This document shows, in pieces, positions 31,944 through 44,900 of a stretch of 64,000 nt of DNA (position 1 is its first letter; every line of letters begins with the position of its first letter). Under the pieces are notes generated by a model. The model was not told the DNA's origin. It was given only the letters and a program-made list of their open reading frames with translations, and ran no database searches. Origin of the DNA: an uncultured Christensenella sp. (GTDB lineage Bacteria; Bacillota; Clostridia; Christensenellales; Pumilibacteraceae); contig CAJUGC010000005.1 in assembly GCA_910585955.1 (NCBI GenBank), forward strand, positions 12,462 to 76,461, read 5' to 3'. A program made the position numbers and the translations under genes.

Positions 31944-33341
31944 ATGAAACTCAAAGTCGATTACAACAATATGATGAAATCGTCGATAGGAAGCAAAGGC
32001 ATCGACGACGGCTTTTTTGCCGATAGTGCAAAAGCCATCGACGACGCCCGCGAAAAGGTAAACTCTTCCCGCGGCAAGGGTTGGCAGGAGTGGTGCGAGT
32101 CGCCGTACATCTCGAAAAGCGAGCTCGACGATATTCTTTCTTACGGAGAGCAGGTACGCTCAAAAGCCGACAGCTACGTCGTTCTCGGCATAGGCGGCAG
32201 CGCACTCGGAGCCATTGCCGTAAACAACGCGCTCTTGCACCTTCGCCACAACGAGCTTCCCTCAGATAAGCGCAAAGCGCCGAAGATCTACGTCGAGGAC
32301 AACGTCGACCCCGAGAGAATGAACGCGCTGTTCGACGTAATAGATATGAAAACCGCTTATTTCAACGTCATTACTAAGAGCGGCGAGACGAGCGAGACGC
32401 TCAGCCAATTCCTTATAATATACGACGCGCTCAAAAAAGCCGTCGGCGCGAAAGAAGCAAAGGAGCACATCGCCGTAACGACGACGATAGGCAAGGGCAC
32501 TCTTTACGACGTAGCCGTAAAAGAGGGCTTTAAGATATTCGGAGTAGGCAAGGGCGTAGGCGGCAGATTCTCTGTTCTCAGTCCCGTCGGTCTCGTGCCG
32601 TTTGCCGTGCTCGGCATAGACGTCAAAGGGCTTTTGAAAGGCGCGGCTTCTGCAAGCGACTCCGCTCTCGAAAAAGACGTGAAAAAGAACCCCGCGCTAC
32701 TTTCGGCGGCGCTTTTGGTCGAGTCCATGAAAATGGGTTGCAACATAAACGTCATGATGCCTTACGCCGACAGCCTTCGCTATATGTCGGACTTCTATTG
32801 CCAGCTCTGGGCGGAATCGCTCGGCAAGGCGGTCGACAACGACGGTAAGACGGTGAACGTAGGTCAGACTCCCGCAAAGTCGCTCGGCGTTACCGACCAG
32901 CACAGTCAGGTGCAGCTCTATACGGAAGGACCGTTCGACAAGGTGGTTACGTTCCTTGCCGTCGAAAAGTATCGCAATAAATGCGTTATAAGCGATCTCA
33001 AGGAGATCGACGCGTGCGACTTTTTGAAGGGCAACACGATGAACACGCTTATTTCCGCCGAGTTCGAGGCTACTCGTTATGCTCTTATGAAGGCGAACCG
33101 ATTGAATTTTACGGTCGTGCTCGAAGAGGTCAACGCCGAAACGGTGGGAGAACTTCTCGGCTACTTTATGTATCAGACGGCGTTTGCGGGCGCAATGCTC
33201 AATATCGATACGTTCAATCAGCCGGGCGTAGAAGAGGGCAAAAAAGCGACTTTCGCCATGCTCGGCAGAAAGGGATACGAGGCTAAGCTCGCCGAAGTGA
33301 AAGCCGCGCCCCACACCGACAAGTATGTCTGCGGCAAATGA
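31944..33341 (+). CDS. pgi: Glucose-6-phosphate isomerase
   Basis: This 465-residue cytosolic glycolytic enzyme interconverts glucose 6-phosphate and fructose 6-phosphate. Recognisable are SYVVLGIGGSALGAIAVNNAL, FNVITKSGETSETLSQF (phosphate loop), GGRFSVLSPVGLVPFAVLGID, VTDQHSQVQLYTEGPFDK (catalytic Gln-His region) and the C-terminal FNQPGVEEGKKATFAML with the catalytic Lys. GGAGA lies 7 nt before the ATG. The size is that of the shorter Firmicutes form. It starts a sugar-metabolism cluster with the isomerase-like gene and pgk, though each seems to have its own promoter. Confidence 0.95.
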   Translation: MKLKVDYNNMMKSSIGSKGIDDGFFADSAKAIDDAREKVNSSRGKGWQEWCESPYISKSELDDILSYGEQVRSKADSYVVLGIGGSALGAIAVNNALLHLRHNELPSDKRKAPKIYVEDNVDPERMNALFDVIDMKTAYFNVITKSGETSETLSQFLIIYDALKKAVGAKEAKEHIAVTTTIGKGTLYDVAVKEGFKIFGVGKGVGGRFSVLSPVGLVPFAVLGIDVKGLLKGAASASDSALEKDVKKNPALLSAALLVESMKMGCNINVMMPYADSLRYMSDFYCQLWAESLGKAVDNDGKTVNVGQTPAKSLGVTDQHSQVQLYTEGPFDKVVTFLAVEKYRNKCVISDLKEIDACDFLKGNTMNTLISAEFEATRYALMKANRLNFTVVLEEVNAETVGELLGYFMYQTAFAGAMLNIDTFNQPGVEEGKKATFAMLGRKGYEAKLAEVKAAPHTDKYVCGK

Positions 33342-33408
33342 TCGTAAAAAGCGAAGTCGAGCGGTCTCGATATGCCTTTCGAGGAGAGTTTCGGCTTGTA
33401 AAAATCGC

Positions 33409-33437
33409 TTGTCTTTTCGCACAAAGTGTGGTAAAAT
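33409..33437 (+). promoter_or_regulatory. Promoter of the TIM-barrel isomerase gene
   Basis: TTGTCT (33409-33414) and TAAAAT (33432-33437) are 17 nt apart; the same -35 hexamer is used by pgi. Confidence 0.7.
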
Positions 33438-33485
33438 ATACGGAGAGACTCAGGATACATACGGGTCTTTGAAGGAGGCGTGCCC

Positions 33486-34283
33486 GTGCGCGTAGGAATT
33501 TCAACCGCGTCGTTTTTCAACCGCGTCGCAACCGAAAACTGTTTCAATATTTTAAAACAAATGCAGGTGGATACCTGCGAAGTGCTTTTAAACACGTTTT
33601 CCGAATACGAAAAACCGTTTGTAGACGCGCTCGTTTCTCGTAAGGGCGATATATACGTCCATTCCGTCCAGGCGCTCGCTGCGCAATTCGAGCCTCAGCT
33701 ATTCAATACGAATCCGCGCGTTCGCGCAGATGCGGAACTCATATTCCGCAAAGTATGCTATGCGGGAGCTATGCTCGGGGCTAAGTTTTACACTTTCCAC
33801 GGACCGTCTCGTCTCAAACGCCGAAACTATGCTTTCGACTTCATAAAGGTGGGCGATAGGATAAACGCTCTGTGCGAAATAGCGCAAAGTTACGGACTGC
33901 GTCTTTCTTATGAAAACGTGCACTGGACGTATTTCAACTATCCCGACTATTTCCGCCAACTTAAAAAGCAGTGCCCGTCGCTTTGCGGAACTTTAAACGT
34001 GACGCAGGCAATACGAAGCGGATACGATGTGTATAAATATCTCGACGTGATGGAAGACAGGGTGTCTACGGTGCATCTTTGCGATTACTTCAAGGACGAC
34101 ACTTTGCTCCCCGGTAAGGGGAAGTTTAATTTCGAAAAGCTGTTTAAGGAGCTTGACAAGCGCGATATTAACGCACATCTTTTTATAGAAGTCTATTCCA
34201 AGGACTATAAGGATGTAAACGAAGTCAAGGACAGCTACGATTACATACGCCGTACTCTCATGACGGTACAGCAGTCGTTTTAA
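33486..34283 (+). CDS. Sugar phosphate isomerase/epimerase-like TIM barrel protein
   Basis: This 265-residue protein belongs to the xylose-isomerase-like/AP endonuclease 2 superfamily. The GTG at 33486 is preferred over the in-frame GTG at 33480 because AAGGAGG ends 7 nt before it but only 1 nt before the other. Barrel strands and metal-ligand candidates are visible: VGISTASFF, DIYVHSVQ, FYTFHGPS, LRLSYENVHWTYF (Glu), TLNVTQAIRSGYD, VSTVHLCDYFKDDTLLPGKGKFNFEKLF (His/Asp) and AHLFIEVY (Glu). Its substrate is unknown; position between pgi and pgk suggests carbohydrate metabolism. Confidence 0.75.
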   Translation: MRVGISTASFFNRVATENCFNILKQMQVDTCEVLLNTFSEYEKPFVDALVSRKGDIYVHSVQALAAQFEPQLFNTNPRVRADAELIFRKVCYAGAMLGAKFYTFHGPSRLKRRNYAFDFIKVGDRINALCEIAQSYGLRLSYENVHWTYFNYPDYFRQLKKQCPSLCGTLNVTQAIRSGYDVYKYLDVMEDRVSTVHLCDYFKDDTLLPGKGKFNFEKLFKELDKRDINAHLFIEVYSKDYKDVNEVKDSYDYIRRTLMTVQQSF

Positions 34284-34344
34284 GACCGTTTAGGGGCGGG
34301 GCGCCTACAGCGCAATCCAAATTATAATATATAAGGAGACAATC

Positions 34345-35535
34345 ATGAACAAAAAGACAGTCAGAGACGTGGACGTCAAAGGCAAAAAGGTATTCGTCCG
34401 TTGCGACTTCAATGTGCCGCAGGACGCAGACGGTAACATTACCGACGACAACCGTATCAAGGGAGCGCTCCCGACGATTCAGTACCTTTTGGAACACGGT
34501 GCGAAAGTAGTGCTTTCCTCGCACCTCGGCAGACCCAAAAACGGTTTTGAAGCTAAATTCAGTTTGAAGCCCGTTTGCGACCGTCTCAACGAACTGCTCG
34601 GAAATAAAGTGGTGCTTGCCGCAGACGTAATAGGCGAGGACGCAAAGGCTAAAGTCGCAGCGTTGAAAGACGGCAACGCCGTTCTTCTCGAGAACGTACG
34701 CTTCCATAAGGAAGAGGAAAAGAACGATCCCGCGTTTGCGAAAGCTCTTGCGGAGTTTGCAGACGTGTATGTAAACGACGCGTTCGGTACGGCTCACCGT
34801 GCTCACGCATCGACCGCGGGCGTAGCGGACTATTGCAAAGTGAACGTAGCGGGCTTTTTGATCGAAAAGGAGATCGAAATAATGGGCGGAGCGCTCACTT
34901 CTCCCAAGCGTCCGTTCGTCGCTATTCTCGGCGGAGCCAAAGTGTCGGATAAGATAGGCGTAATAACCAACCTGCTCGACAAAGTAGATTGCTTGCTCAT
35001 CGGCGGCGCAATGGCGTACACGTTCAGCGCGGCAAAGGGCGGCAAGACAGGCGATTCCCGCGTCGAAAAGGACAAGATAGAACTTGCGGCGGAGCTAATG
35101 AAGAAAGCCGAAGAAAAGGGCGTGAAAATGTACCTACCGCTCGACAATGTTATCACGCAGGAGTTTAAAGCGGACGCAGCTTCCAAGGTCTGCAATGCCG
35201 GCGAAATTCCCGACGGTTGGGAAGGTCTCGACATCGGACCCAAAACGGCGGCTCTCTACGCGGACGTCATAAAGGATGCAAAGACAGTTGTCTGGAACGG
35301 TCCTATGGGCGTGTTCGAATTTGAAAAATTCGCTGTCGGAACGAAAGAAGTCGCAAAGGCTCTCGCCGCAAATAAGGACGCCGTTACGATTATCGGCGGC
35401 GGCGATAGTGCGGCTGCAGTCGAACAGCTCAGTTTTGCGGATAAAGTGACGCACATTTCGACGGGCGGCGGCGCAAGCCTCGAATATCTCGAAGGGAAGA
35501 TTCTTCCGGGTATTGCTTGCCTCAACGATAAGTAA
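34345..35535 (+). CDS. pgk: Phosphoglycerate kinase
   Basis: This 396-residue glycolytic enzyme transfers phosphate from 1,3-bisphosphoglycerate to ADP. Motifs: VFVRCDFNVPQDADGNITDDNRIKGALPTI (substrate Arg/Asp), SSHLGRPK, VLLENVRFHKEEEKNDPAF, YVNDAFGTAHRAHAST, AILGGAKVSDKIGVI, the hinge region and the nucleotide loop WNGPMGVFE plus TIIGGGDSAAAVEQL. GGAGA lies 6 nt before the ATG. gapA and tpiA are not adjacent here. A palindromic element follows within 5 nt of the stop. Confidence 0.97.
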   Translation: MNKKTVRDVDVKGKKVFVRCDFNVPQDADGNITDDNRIKGALPTIQYLLEHGAKVVLSSHLGRPKNGFEAKFSLKPVCDRLNELLGNKVVLAADVIGEDAKAKVAALKDGNAVLLENVRFHKEEEKNDPAFAKALAEFADVYVNDAFGTAHRAHASTAGVADYCKVNVAGFLIEKEIEIMGGALTSPKRPFVAILGGAKVSDKIGVITNLLDKVDCLLIGGAMAYTFSAAKGGKTGDSRVEKDKIELAAELMKKAEEKGVKMYLPLDNVITQEFKADAASKVCNAGEIPDGWEGLDIGPKTAALYADVIKDAKTVVWNGPMGVFEFEKFAVGTKEVAKALAANKDAVTIIGGGDSAAAVEQLSFADKVTHISTGGGASLEYLEGKILPGIACLNDK

Positions 35536-35539
35536 AAGT

Positions 35540-35664
35540 CCGAAGATCGTATAAACTTCGTAATAATTGTCAAGAGGGCGTGCTCTCGGGGTCATGTACG
35601 GAAAAGTACACTCCCCGTCGGGCGCGCCCTCTTTCCTCGTCTTGCTCGTTTCTACGCCCTTCGG
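35540..35664. repeat. Arm-matched palindromic element, copy F (3' of pgk)
   Basis: The arm CCGAAGATCGTATAAAC (35540-35556) pairs with GTTTCTACGCCCTTCGG (35648-35664) at 14 of 17 positions. An inner stem AGAGGGCG..CGCCCTCT and the apex TCATGTACGGAAAAGTACA follow the copy B1 pattern. The tail TTTCCTCGTCTTGCTCGTTTCT (two parts, 35632-35653) recurs at 47175-47196. Confidence 0.8.
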
Positions 35665-35689
35665 TTATCGTGCTTATTTTGAAAGGCAC

Positions 35690-35735
35690 GCCGACAGCTG
35701 TCCGTCTTACTCGTATCTAAGCCGTTTGGCGTCTG
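35690..35735. repeat. Isolated right half of a palindromic element
   Basis: It carries GCACGCCGACAGCTGTCCGTC and ends CGTATCTAAGCCGTTTGG, as in the right half of copy A, but no complementary left arm is present. The following CGTCTGAATTTAAACAT also follows copy G. Confidence 0.6.
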
Positions 35736-35844
35736 AATTTAAACATCTTCAAGAGGGCGTGCCGATCGCGGTACGTCCTTTTATATTTGTTCCTGTCTTT
35801 TCTGGAAAAGCAAATTGCCTCAATGAAACACACTTTTCATTTTT

Positions 35845-35865
35845 TGTTCATAAAATGTTCATAAA
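35845..35865 (+). promoter_or_regulatory. Doubled TGTTCATAAA motif upstream of the first giant gene
   Basis: TGTTCATAAA at 35845-35854 and again at 35856-35865: a direct repeat with 11-nt period, 14 nt before the -35 at 35880. A similar pair precedes the second giant gene (47345-47365), so this is a candidate shared operator or activator site. Confidence 0.45.
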
Positions 35866-35879
35866 TTCTCTTTAATTAC

Positions 35880-35908
35880 TTGATTTTTTATGTACACTAT
35901 GCTATATT
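35880..35908 (+). promoter_or_regulatory. Promoter of the first giant gene
   Basis: TTGATT (35880-35885) and TATATT (35903-35908) are 17 nt apart, about 70 nt before the ATG at 35982. Confidence 0.65.
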
Positions 35909-35981
35909 TATGATATGGGAAAGTATATTCCTCGAGTTTAGACTGTCGAAAAGCAGTGCACCTTTTGTTTCGGAGGCGTGT

Positions 35982-38900
35982 ATGAAGAAAAATAAATTGC
36001 TTTGTTTGATATTGACTGTTTTGCTGTCTTTGGCGCTCATTGCGGGCGGCGGAGCTATTCTTACTGTTGCGGACGCGCTCGAAAGTAAAACGCAGGAGTC
36101 TGCCGGCGAAGGCGAAGATATAGAAGTATCCTCATCGGCGGAAAACATTGTGGGAACATGGACGGCAAGCGGTACGAATTATTACAAGCTTTATAATTAT
36201 ACCGGCGGAGTTCAATCCGTGGTTCTTCCTCGCGGTTCTTATAAGCTCGAAGCTTGGGGCGCACAGGGCGGAAACGACGGTAAAAAGGGCGGGCACGGCG
36301 GTTATGCGTCGGGCGTATTTACTATTACGGGCGATACGACGGTGTATATTGTAATCGGCGGAGCCGGACAGTCGTCTTGCGGCGGTACTGGCGGCGGATA
36401 CAACGGCGGCGGTAATTCCGGCTCATACGGTTCGTCGGGCGCCGGCGGCGGAGCAACGCATTTCGCTACGGCTACCGGTCTTTTAAAGGATTTGAAGGGT
36501 AACAAAGCGGCGGTTCTCCTCGTTGCGGGCGGCGGCGGCGGCGGCGGTAACGGTGCGGATTGTGTCGGCTGGGGAGGAGGTTCTTCTCCCGGACCCAACG
36601 CCGCAGGTACGGGCGCGCTCACGAACAACGAATCGTTTTTCGGACAGGGGCAAGCCAGCCAAATGGGACTCAGCGCAGGCACGAACAACGACGGCGGCGG
36701 CGGCGGCGGCGGTTACTACGGCGGCGCGGGCGCGACGACCGATACGCAGGGTGCGGGCGGTTCTGCTTATGCGAAAAGCACGCTCACATCGCAGTCGTTT
36801 ATAAACGGAAACGCGTCAATGCCGAATCCTTCGTCTTACGGCGCGAATTATACAAAGAACGAAGCGAACAGCGGTCTTAACGGCTATGCGCGCATAGTGC
36901 GTCTCAATGCGCCGCCTACGTCTAAGAACGCGGCGTTCACGATAGGCAGAACGACTACGGGCGCAATAGGCGTTACGGCTGTCGCAAGCGATACCGATGC
37001 GGGCGATACCCTTAATTACGTCGCTCAGAAGATATATACGGACGCGGCTTGCGCTACGGAGGCTACGGAGTACTTTACTTATACGGCAACCTCTGCGACT
37101 TCGATAACGGTTCACCCGAAAAAGCGTTTTGCTACGACGACCTTTTATACAAAGGTCAAGGATTCATACAACGCGCAGACCGTAGTGTCGTTCACGGTAA
37201 ACGCTTCGGCATATACGCCGCCTGCGGCTCAGACGTACGGACTTAAAAACAACAATACGGGCATATACGGCAATTCCGCAAAGACGGGAAGTAACTATCC
37301 CGCGATTTCTTCGATAAGCTCTACGGCTTTTTGGAACACGACTTCAGACATATACAATCCTACCGCGACGGGCAGACGCACATATATGATAACGCGTCCG
37401 CTTGAGCTTCAAAGTTCGACGCGTTGGAACGGATTTACTTCCGCGACGATAAATATCGCGGATCTTGCGAAATCGACGGACGCGTATTCGGGAACGCTTC
37501 TCGACGACGTGTATATCACGACCTACTCGGCAAGCGGACACGGCACTAATTACACTCTGACGACAACCGGTGCAAATGCAAAATGGACGTCTCTCACTAT
37601 TACGCCTTTGCTTTCGTCGAGCACGGGGTGGTTCGTCATACCCATCACCATAGGTATGTTTGAAAAATCGACGGACACGGAGCTGTCGACTACGGCTCAG
37701 CGCATAAGCGTCGATATAGTATTCCGTATAGGTAACGAGCGTCCCACCCTCAAACAGTTCAAGACGGTGGAACTTAACACCACGACGGCGACGACGGCGA
37801 CCGTTTCTATTGCCGATCTTTTAAACGACCGCAACGGTAATACACTTGATTTCTACAACAAAGGCACTTCCGTTATAGACAAAGTAAAAGTGCCCGAGTA
37901 TGAATATATGTATGTCGATAAGTTCGGTACGCTCCTTACGGCTGCGAATTACAATGTCGGCGGCACGGGCGGCGCGGCGGCGATAGACGACCCGTTCTCG
38001 TCTGTCGAGACAGGATTCCAAGAATCGAGCATACACAATGCGGCTCTCGCAAACGAGACGAATATTCACAAAGAAGCTTACGTCACTTATGCTATAAACG
38101 GGTCGAGCTTGCAGTTTACGGCGATACGCGCTACGCGTTCTCAGTATTCGGACGGAAGAGCGTCGGCAGGGCTCGGTCACTTCTATATAGTCGTGCATAT
38201 AAGCGATTCCGGCGATCCTCGAGACACCGGGCTTTGGTATCCCATTGCCATTCGCGTGACGGATAATTCCGCTCCTGTCGTGCGCGCGCTCGATTATACT
38301 TTCGATGCGCCCGATATTAAAGAGGGGATGACTGCGGCTCAGATAACCGCGGCACAGGACGCCGCCAAAACCGAAGCGCCGATAGAAAACGGCGACGGCA
38401 CAGTAAGTCGTAAAAACATTACGATTTCCCCGTATTTCCTTTCGACAAATCCTTCAAAAGGAGTAGGCTCGCTCGATCCTCTCGATTTCGACGACGCTTC
38501 CGAGTATGTAGACGAGGCTCTCGGAAACGATATATCCGAGTTCGGTCTGGGTATCGGTACGGACGGAATAAACGTAGATTACGCGTTCAACGATTTTCTC
38601 TATGTGAATTCCGATTTCGGCGATCCTTCAAGCACAGGCAACTATTTCCTGTCTTACAGGAATTATCTCGGTTACAGAGAATATGTAACGCCCGAGATAG
38701 TCAAGCTCTATGCGCCGGCAAGTTATTTCGACAGACTGACCGCCGCGCAAAAGACCAAAGCGGGAATAAAGGAACTGACTTTGGATGAAAAGACTGCGTT
38801 CGGATTTGCCGACCCCGCAAATGTTCATGTCGTATCGTTCGACGGCATACGCTTGACCGCTCTTCAATCGACGCTCGAGCGTTGGGTGGAAGTTCCGCTT

Positions 38901-41900
38901 CGTCTCACCGATATTTTCGACAATGTGACCGAAACGACGATCGCAATAAAAGTAAACAACCGCAATAGCGCCGTCAGAAGCGAAATGAACAGGCAGGGCA
39001 TAGCGCTTCAAAAGACAAACTACTATAAGCAGGAAGCGGACGGCAGTTTCACGCCTTGCGAAAGCACGGACGCAGGCGCTGTGGCAAGACCCGCGATAGT
39101 CTACAGCATACACAATACGAATGTAAGCGCGGGAGTAGACGAATCGTTCTCTATTACGCCGTACGACCTTGTATTCGATGCGGATCTTAGCAGTCTGCCC
39201 GTAGTAAACAACGACGATCCCGCAAAGACGAATTCCAATCCCAAAAATGACAGCGCGTTTAAAACGCTCGAAGCTGCTTTGGCGGCGAATACGAACTACG
39301 GAGTCTATGTGCGCGACAGCGTTACGGGTACGGGCGCGCTCACGCCTTACGGGCACGACAGGCTTTCTTTCGTCGTCGGCAGCCTGCCTTTTGCCATGAG
39401 CGGTACGGATCCGGACACGGCGACTTATACGCAGACTTCCTATAACAACGAGCTTACTCTCGGTTATACGCGCAAAGCGGGCGGAATCGACTATATAAGC
39501 GTGTCTCCGAAAATAAGGAACAGAGGAGACTCGGCGTATACTTTAAACGGTGTGCGCATAACCGATACGAGCGGCGTCGAAGTTCTCGTAGACATAGAAA
39601 TAAGAGTTATAAATTCCAAGCCGAAACTTGTCAATCCGAGCCAAGTGCTCTATTTAAAGACGGATTTTTCCGACCCTGCGACCAACAATTCCAATGACGA
39701 GCCGTACTATACGGAGGGAAATTCGGGTAATAACTTTACGACCGCAGGATACAATGTGCGCGAGTTCGTAATAAACGAAATGGTGACGGACGACGACAGC
39801 ACCGATATCGCCGCGCTCGAAATAGTTTCCGTCCCCAAAATAGGAACGATTATCGACGGCAAATTCGTCGAAATGACGGACGGGACCGATTATATATCGA
39901 TCGAACACAACGTCATGGGTACGGGACACCGCTCGAGCTACGCCGTCACTCGCATAACTGCAAAGAGTTCCACGCAGGCGCTCGAAACGGGACTTTTCGT
40001 TCAATTGGAAGTCACGGATAAATACAATCGCACGCTGTACGGCAATTTGCATGACGGCGACGCGGGGAACGATGCCGAAAATTCGCTTACGAATACGGTT
40101 TATCTCGCATTCCAGGTCGAAGTGTTGAACAGCGCGCCTAAGCTTGCCGTCGGCGGGCAGTTCGAGACCGAATCGGGCAGCGAAGACGGCAATGTCGTCC
40201 TAATAAACAAGTGGACGGCTCAGCCCGTAAACGTCACCGAAACTCTCGCATCGCGCTATATTGCGCCCGACGAGGCGACGGCTCGTATGCTTACGGAAAC
40301 AGGTTATTACGAAACCGACGGAGCAAGCGCGACTACGCGTGTGCTTGCCGACAACGTACGCTTCTTCCTCAAGGATTACGATGCTCGTCAAAAGCTCATG
40401 CCTTATGCGGAAAATGCGGCGCTGCTTCCTCAAACAGGCTATGACGAAGGTCTCGGTTCCGGGTGGGATCAAGATATCGCAGTGAAGTTCGACAACCCCT
40501 ACGGCACTGTGGAAAATGAAGCGGACATAAAGAACACCGTCAAATTCGTATGGTTTGTAAATGACGGCGGCAGCTTCTATCTCGTAGATCTCGATGCTTT
40601 GCTCGAGCAGGCAAAGACCGATATTTCGGGAGGTACGTTTGTTGACGCCGAAGGCAATCCTTCGACCGACCCTTACGATCTCGTAGTGCCGCATACGGGC
40701 AAAAGTCTGGCATACTGTCTCGAAAACGACGTTTTGTATTGGGCTGTGCGCATTTCTCCCAAAACGGCGTTCGATAAGGACGGTATAAATATCCATATCC
40801 GCTATCGCGACAGTTCGCCCGAGGGCGGTTGTACACAGACTGTAGTGACGGACGGCGGTGTGACGCAAACGCGTAATCTCGCGTATAAGGGCAACCGCGG
40901 AGAGAACGGAACGAGGGAACAGATCAAAACGAATAATTCCGCTTCGTTCAATTTGAAGATCGGTGCGCTCGGCATGACGCGCAACACCGTGGCTTTTTCC
41001 GCGGCTGAAGATCCCGAAAACGTCAACAGGTATTTTGCATATCATATAGAGGGAGCGGATCCCGATTACGTTTACGAGCCGGTATATCCCGCGGAAGAGT
41101 TCTACTATAATCCGCTGACGCTCGGAAACGACGCGAACGCTCAGGGCGTCGAGCCTACGGCTTATATACCGCTTAGCTATCTTGCCGTGCCCGAGACAAT
41201 TTTGGACAATATGGCTCAGACCGTCGACTTCGACACAAGCTATTATCTCGATTCGCAGTCATATCGCAAAGATTCAGATAAGACGAGAAATATGCTTATG
41301 AGTATGTCTTTGTACGATCCTGCAACCGGCTACAGCTGGACGGGTACGGAGATACTCGACAACCCGTATTTCGACATAGAATATACGGAAAGTTCGGAGC
41401 TTGATTCCAGTCCGTATCTGAATAAAAATCTTTACTACAGCGTGGAAAAGTCGGTAAACGCGAGCGGAATCATGAAGCGCGATCGCACTAAGCCGCTTCG
41501 CGAGGATCTCTTCGGCTTTGCGCTCAGAAAGAAAAATGTGAGAACGAACGGCTACCTCGAGCTTACCGTAACTCTCGGCGCGTTCACATACGAAAGTCAC
41601 GATTCAAACACCGACACGACGGTTTCGGGAGCAAGCGCGACGCGTATGATCGTAGAAGGAGAAGGGGAAGAAGCTGCGGTTTCGCGCGAGACCGTCAAGC
41701 TTCGCATAGCCGTCACGAACGACAACATCAAGCTTACCGATCACACTAAGGAGATTTCCACCGCCGCGCTCAAAAACAACGCTACATTTGTCGTCGGCAG
41801 ACAGGATGTCGTTCTTTCGCTCGTAAACGATCCTGAGTCGAAAGACGCTCTTGCGGATTCCGACTACCGTCTGTTTGCCGAATACGATATGTTCGACTAT

Positions 41901-44900
41901 AAAAAGGCAAACGTAAGGCAGCCGGACGCAGAGGAATTTAACGAACGTACGTTTAAGGAGAACGCGTACTTCCTTTATCCTTCGTACGCGGGAAATTTGG
42001 ACGAGGCGCAACTTAATCATATTTTCGAGACCGACGATAGCGGCAAACTCGTAAATACCTATATAAACGACGCCGATTCGGAGTATACGCAAGATAAGGT
42101 GATCGATCGCCTCGCCGCATACTTCGGCGTGGATAGATCGCTTATCGAAAACGCGGTAAACGGTACGGCGGGCGCGATATCCGCGCTTGACGCCGCAAAA
42201 GACATAAACCATAAGTATACGAATTTCTTTACCGTCGCGCCTCTCGGCAGGGACAGCGCCAACCTCACGTTCCACGCCGTCAGGAGAATAAGCGTCAATG
42301 TAGACACGGCATGGGATTATTATGTCGGCAATGTGGATTCTTCCGCGGTTCGTTCGTTGGACGAGGAGCTGAAAGCCGTAAACGAGTACATAAAGACCGT
42401 TGACGATCTCGAGGGGGTAAGGGCGAAAATCGAGGACGGCAAAATAGTGTTCTATTATCCTTTCCGCGCGATTGTTTACGACGACTATGTCGGCACGGGC
42501 TTTTTGGACGGATCGTATGCCATACTCGAAGCAGACGTGCTTATCGGCAATTCCGATCCCTATACGAACGAAGCGATGGTGTCTAAGGAAAAGCCGAAGG
42601 ACGCAATTCTCGAAGGCGACAGGTATTTCGATATAGACATTGCGAAAGGAGAGGTCTACACGCTCCGCATAAGCGATCTTTTCGGCGACAACAATATGAG
42701 CATGGACGAAACCGTACGCGCTTTCCGTCGTAAAGAGGACATAACAAACGTGCTCGAAATGAACGTGTCCGATTATTTCAAATGCGGCACGAACAAAGGA
42801 TATACGCAGATTGCGGACGACGACGTCGATACTCTTACGCTCGAAGCGGCGACTTCGACGACAGACGTAGGCATAGATTTTTCCGGTTTCTATATGGCGG
42901 CAGTCCCGGTCGACGGAAACAACAGCAGCAAACAACCGGCAAATACGTCGAGAAACGTGGCGACTACGGCTACGGAGCGCGGGCAGATCCGCATTACGGC
43001 GATAAACCGTACGAGAAACAACGTGCCCGTCGAGTTCAAGCTTGTATTCACGGACGGCGAAAAATATGTTTCGGTGGTCGTGAGAGTCAAAGTCGGCAAC
43101 CAGGCTCCCGTACCTCTTATGACGCAGACGGGCACGTCCTATCTGCCCGAGTCGGTCACTATGCGTACGGGCGAAGTGTTCACTGTGCTCGTCACGAGCT
43201 GGGACAGATATATCACGGGCGTGAAAGAAGTCGATTCGAGTATCGGCGCAGGACCCGATATAGACACAAGCAACTTCGGCGATGATTTCTACAAAGATAC
43301 GATAAACGACGAGATCAGAAAAAAACTCAACGACAGATATTCGATAAACGGAAATCCCGACGACTATAAGCAGTTCGCCGCCCGCAGCAATCCGAGCAAT
43401 GCAAGCGAAAGCAGCTCCAACAGGTTTATGAAGTTCGACTTTTCGGCTGTTTCCGACAAAGCTTCGGACAACATGAACTATACGAAGTTTATAAAAGACT
43501 CGAGCGGCGGCGAAGGAACATATTCGTATGTGGATACGAACGGCGTTACGCACGACAGCGGAAGTCTCGGATTTCTCTGCCTTGCCGACGACGATCTGCC
43601 TTGGGGACTCAAATTCCGCAACACCGATCCGCGCGGCATTAGGACGAACGCAGTCGAATACACAACGGTAAACCTTCTCGGCAACGACCTGTATGCAATG
43701 GCGTTCCAGTTCAGGGCGAGAAGCAGCGTTACCGATCTGCCCATAACGCTTACAGCTTACGACGCCGAGGGCAAGAGCGTGCGTTTCACTTTCCGCATAA
43801 CCGTCCTCAACACGAATCCCACGTCGAGAAGAGAAAGCATTGCCGAAGACAATCCTTACGGCGTGTCTTACGATCCCGACGAAGCGGGCGGCATTTACAA
43901 GATGACGATGAATGTGGGACAGAGCTTCGATCTTCCCGTTACGTTGTTCTGTGCGGATGCCGACGCGGGCGACGAGGCTGCGCTTCGTACCCAACGCTCG
44001 TTCAACGGCTCGGCATTCTCCATAGACGGACTGCTCGGCACAAGCTCAAACGATTTCTTCACACTCGAGGACAGAGGACGTTCGGTGCGCATAACCTGCG
44101 ACAATGCTTTCCTCGGGAATAAGACGTATACGGACGTTATTTTCCGAGTAGTCGATCCGATTGCCGCCGTTCCCGTCGAAATACCTTTGAGGATATACAC
44201 TCGTTACGGTGCGATTTCAGACCCCACGAGTCTAAGCCCCGTTTCGGTAAACGTCACTCCCGCGGATAAGTTCGCGGAGAGCGGCGAAGCTACGGTAATG
44301 CAGCTCGTGGACGGAAGGGGAGTCAGCACGGTGCGTGATCCCGATTACGGCTCGAATGTCACCTACGAAGTCAATGTCTATACGCTGTTCGATATCTCGG
44401 ACGGAAAGATGACGGCTACGGAGCGAGACGAAAACTATGACGACGCGGTTGACGGCGTAAATTGCATACTCTCGTATAATCCCGTTACGGGAGTGCTTTC
44501 CGAAAACGACAATCTTACGGCGCAAGGAAAGCGCGATTTCATGCGCAAGTATTTCGATATCACTATTTCCGCAGACGGTTCGCAGGCTACTTTCGTTCCG
44601 CGCGGCGCAACTCTCGACACGGGCGCTTTCCCGCTTTATTTCAAGTTGACCAAAGTGGTGGAAGGTGCGTCTATCGAGCCTAATACGAACATAACCGGTC
44701 ATGTAAGCGCGAATGTTACCGTCGGGGACAGCGCGCCTACGGCGATACGCGAATCGGTTGCAAACAACAACTCGTTCGGTTCGGCTGTCGGCAACGGCGG
44801 AATTGCTCCGTCCGAAAAGTTCCTTACGGTACGCGGAACGGCAGGCTATTCTCAAAAATACTTCCTTTGGAACAGGGACAATGCCGATCTCGGCTTGTTC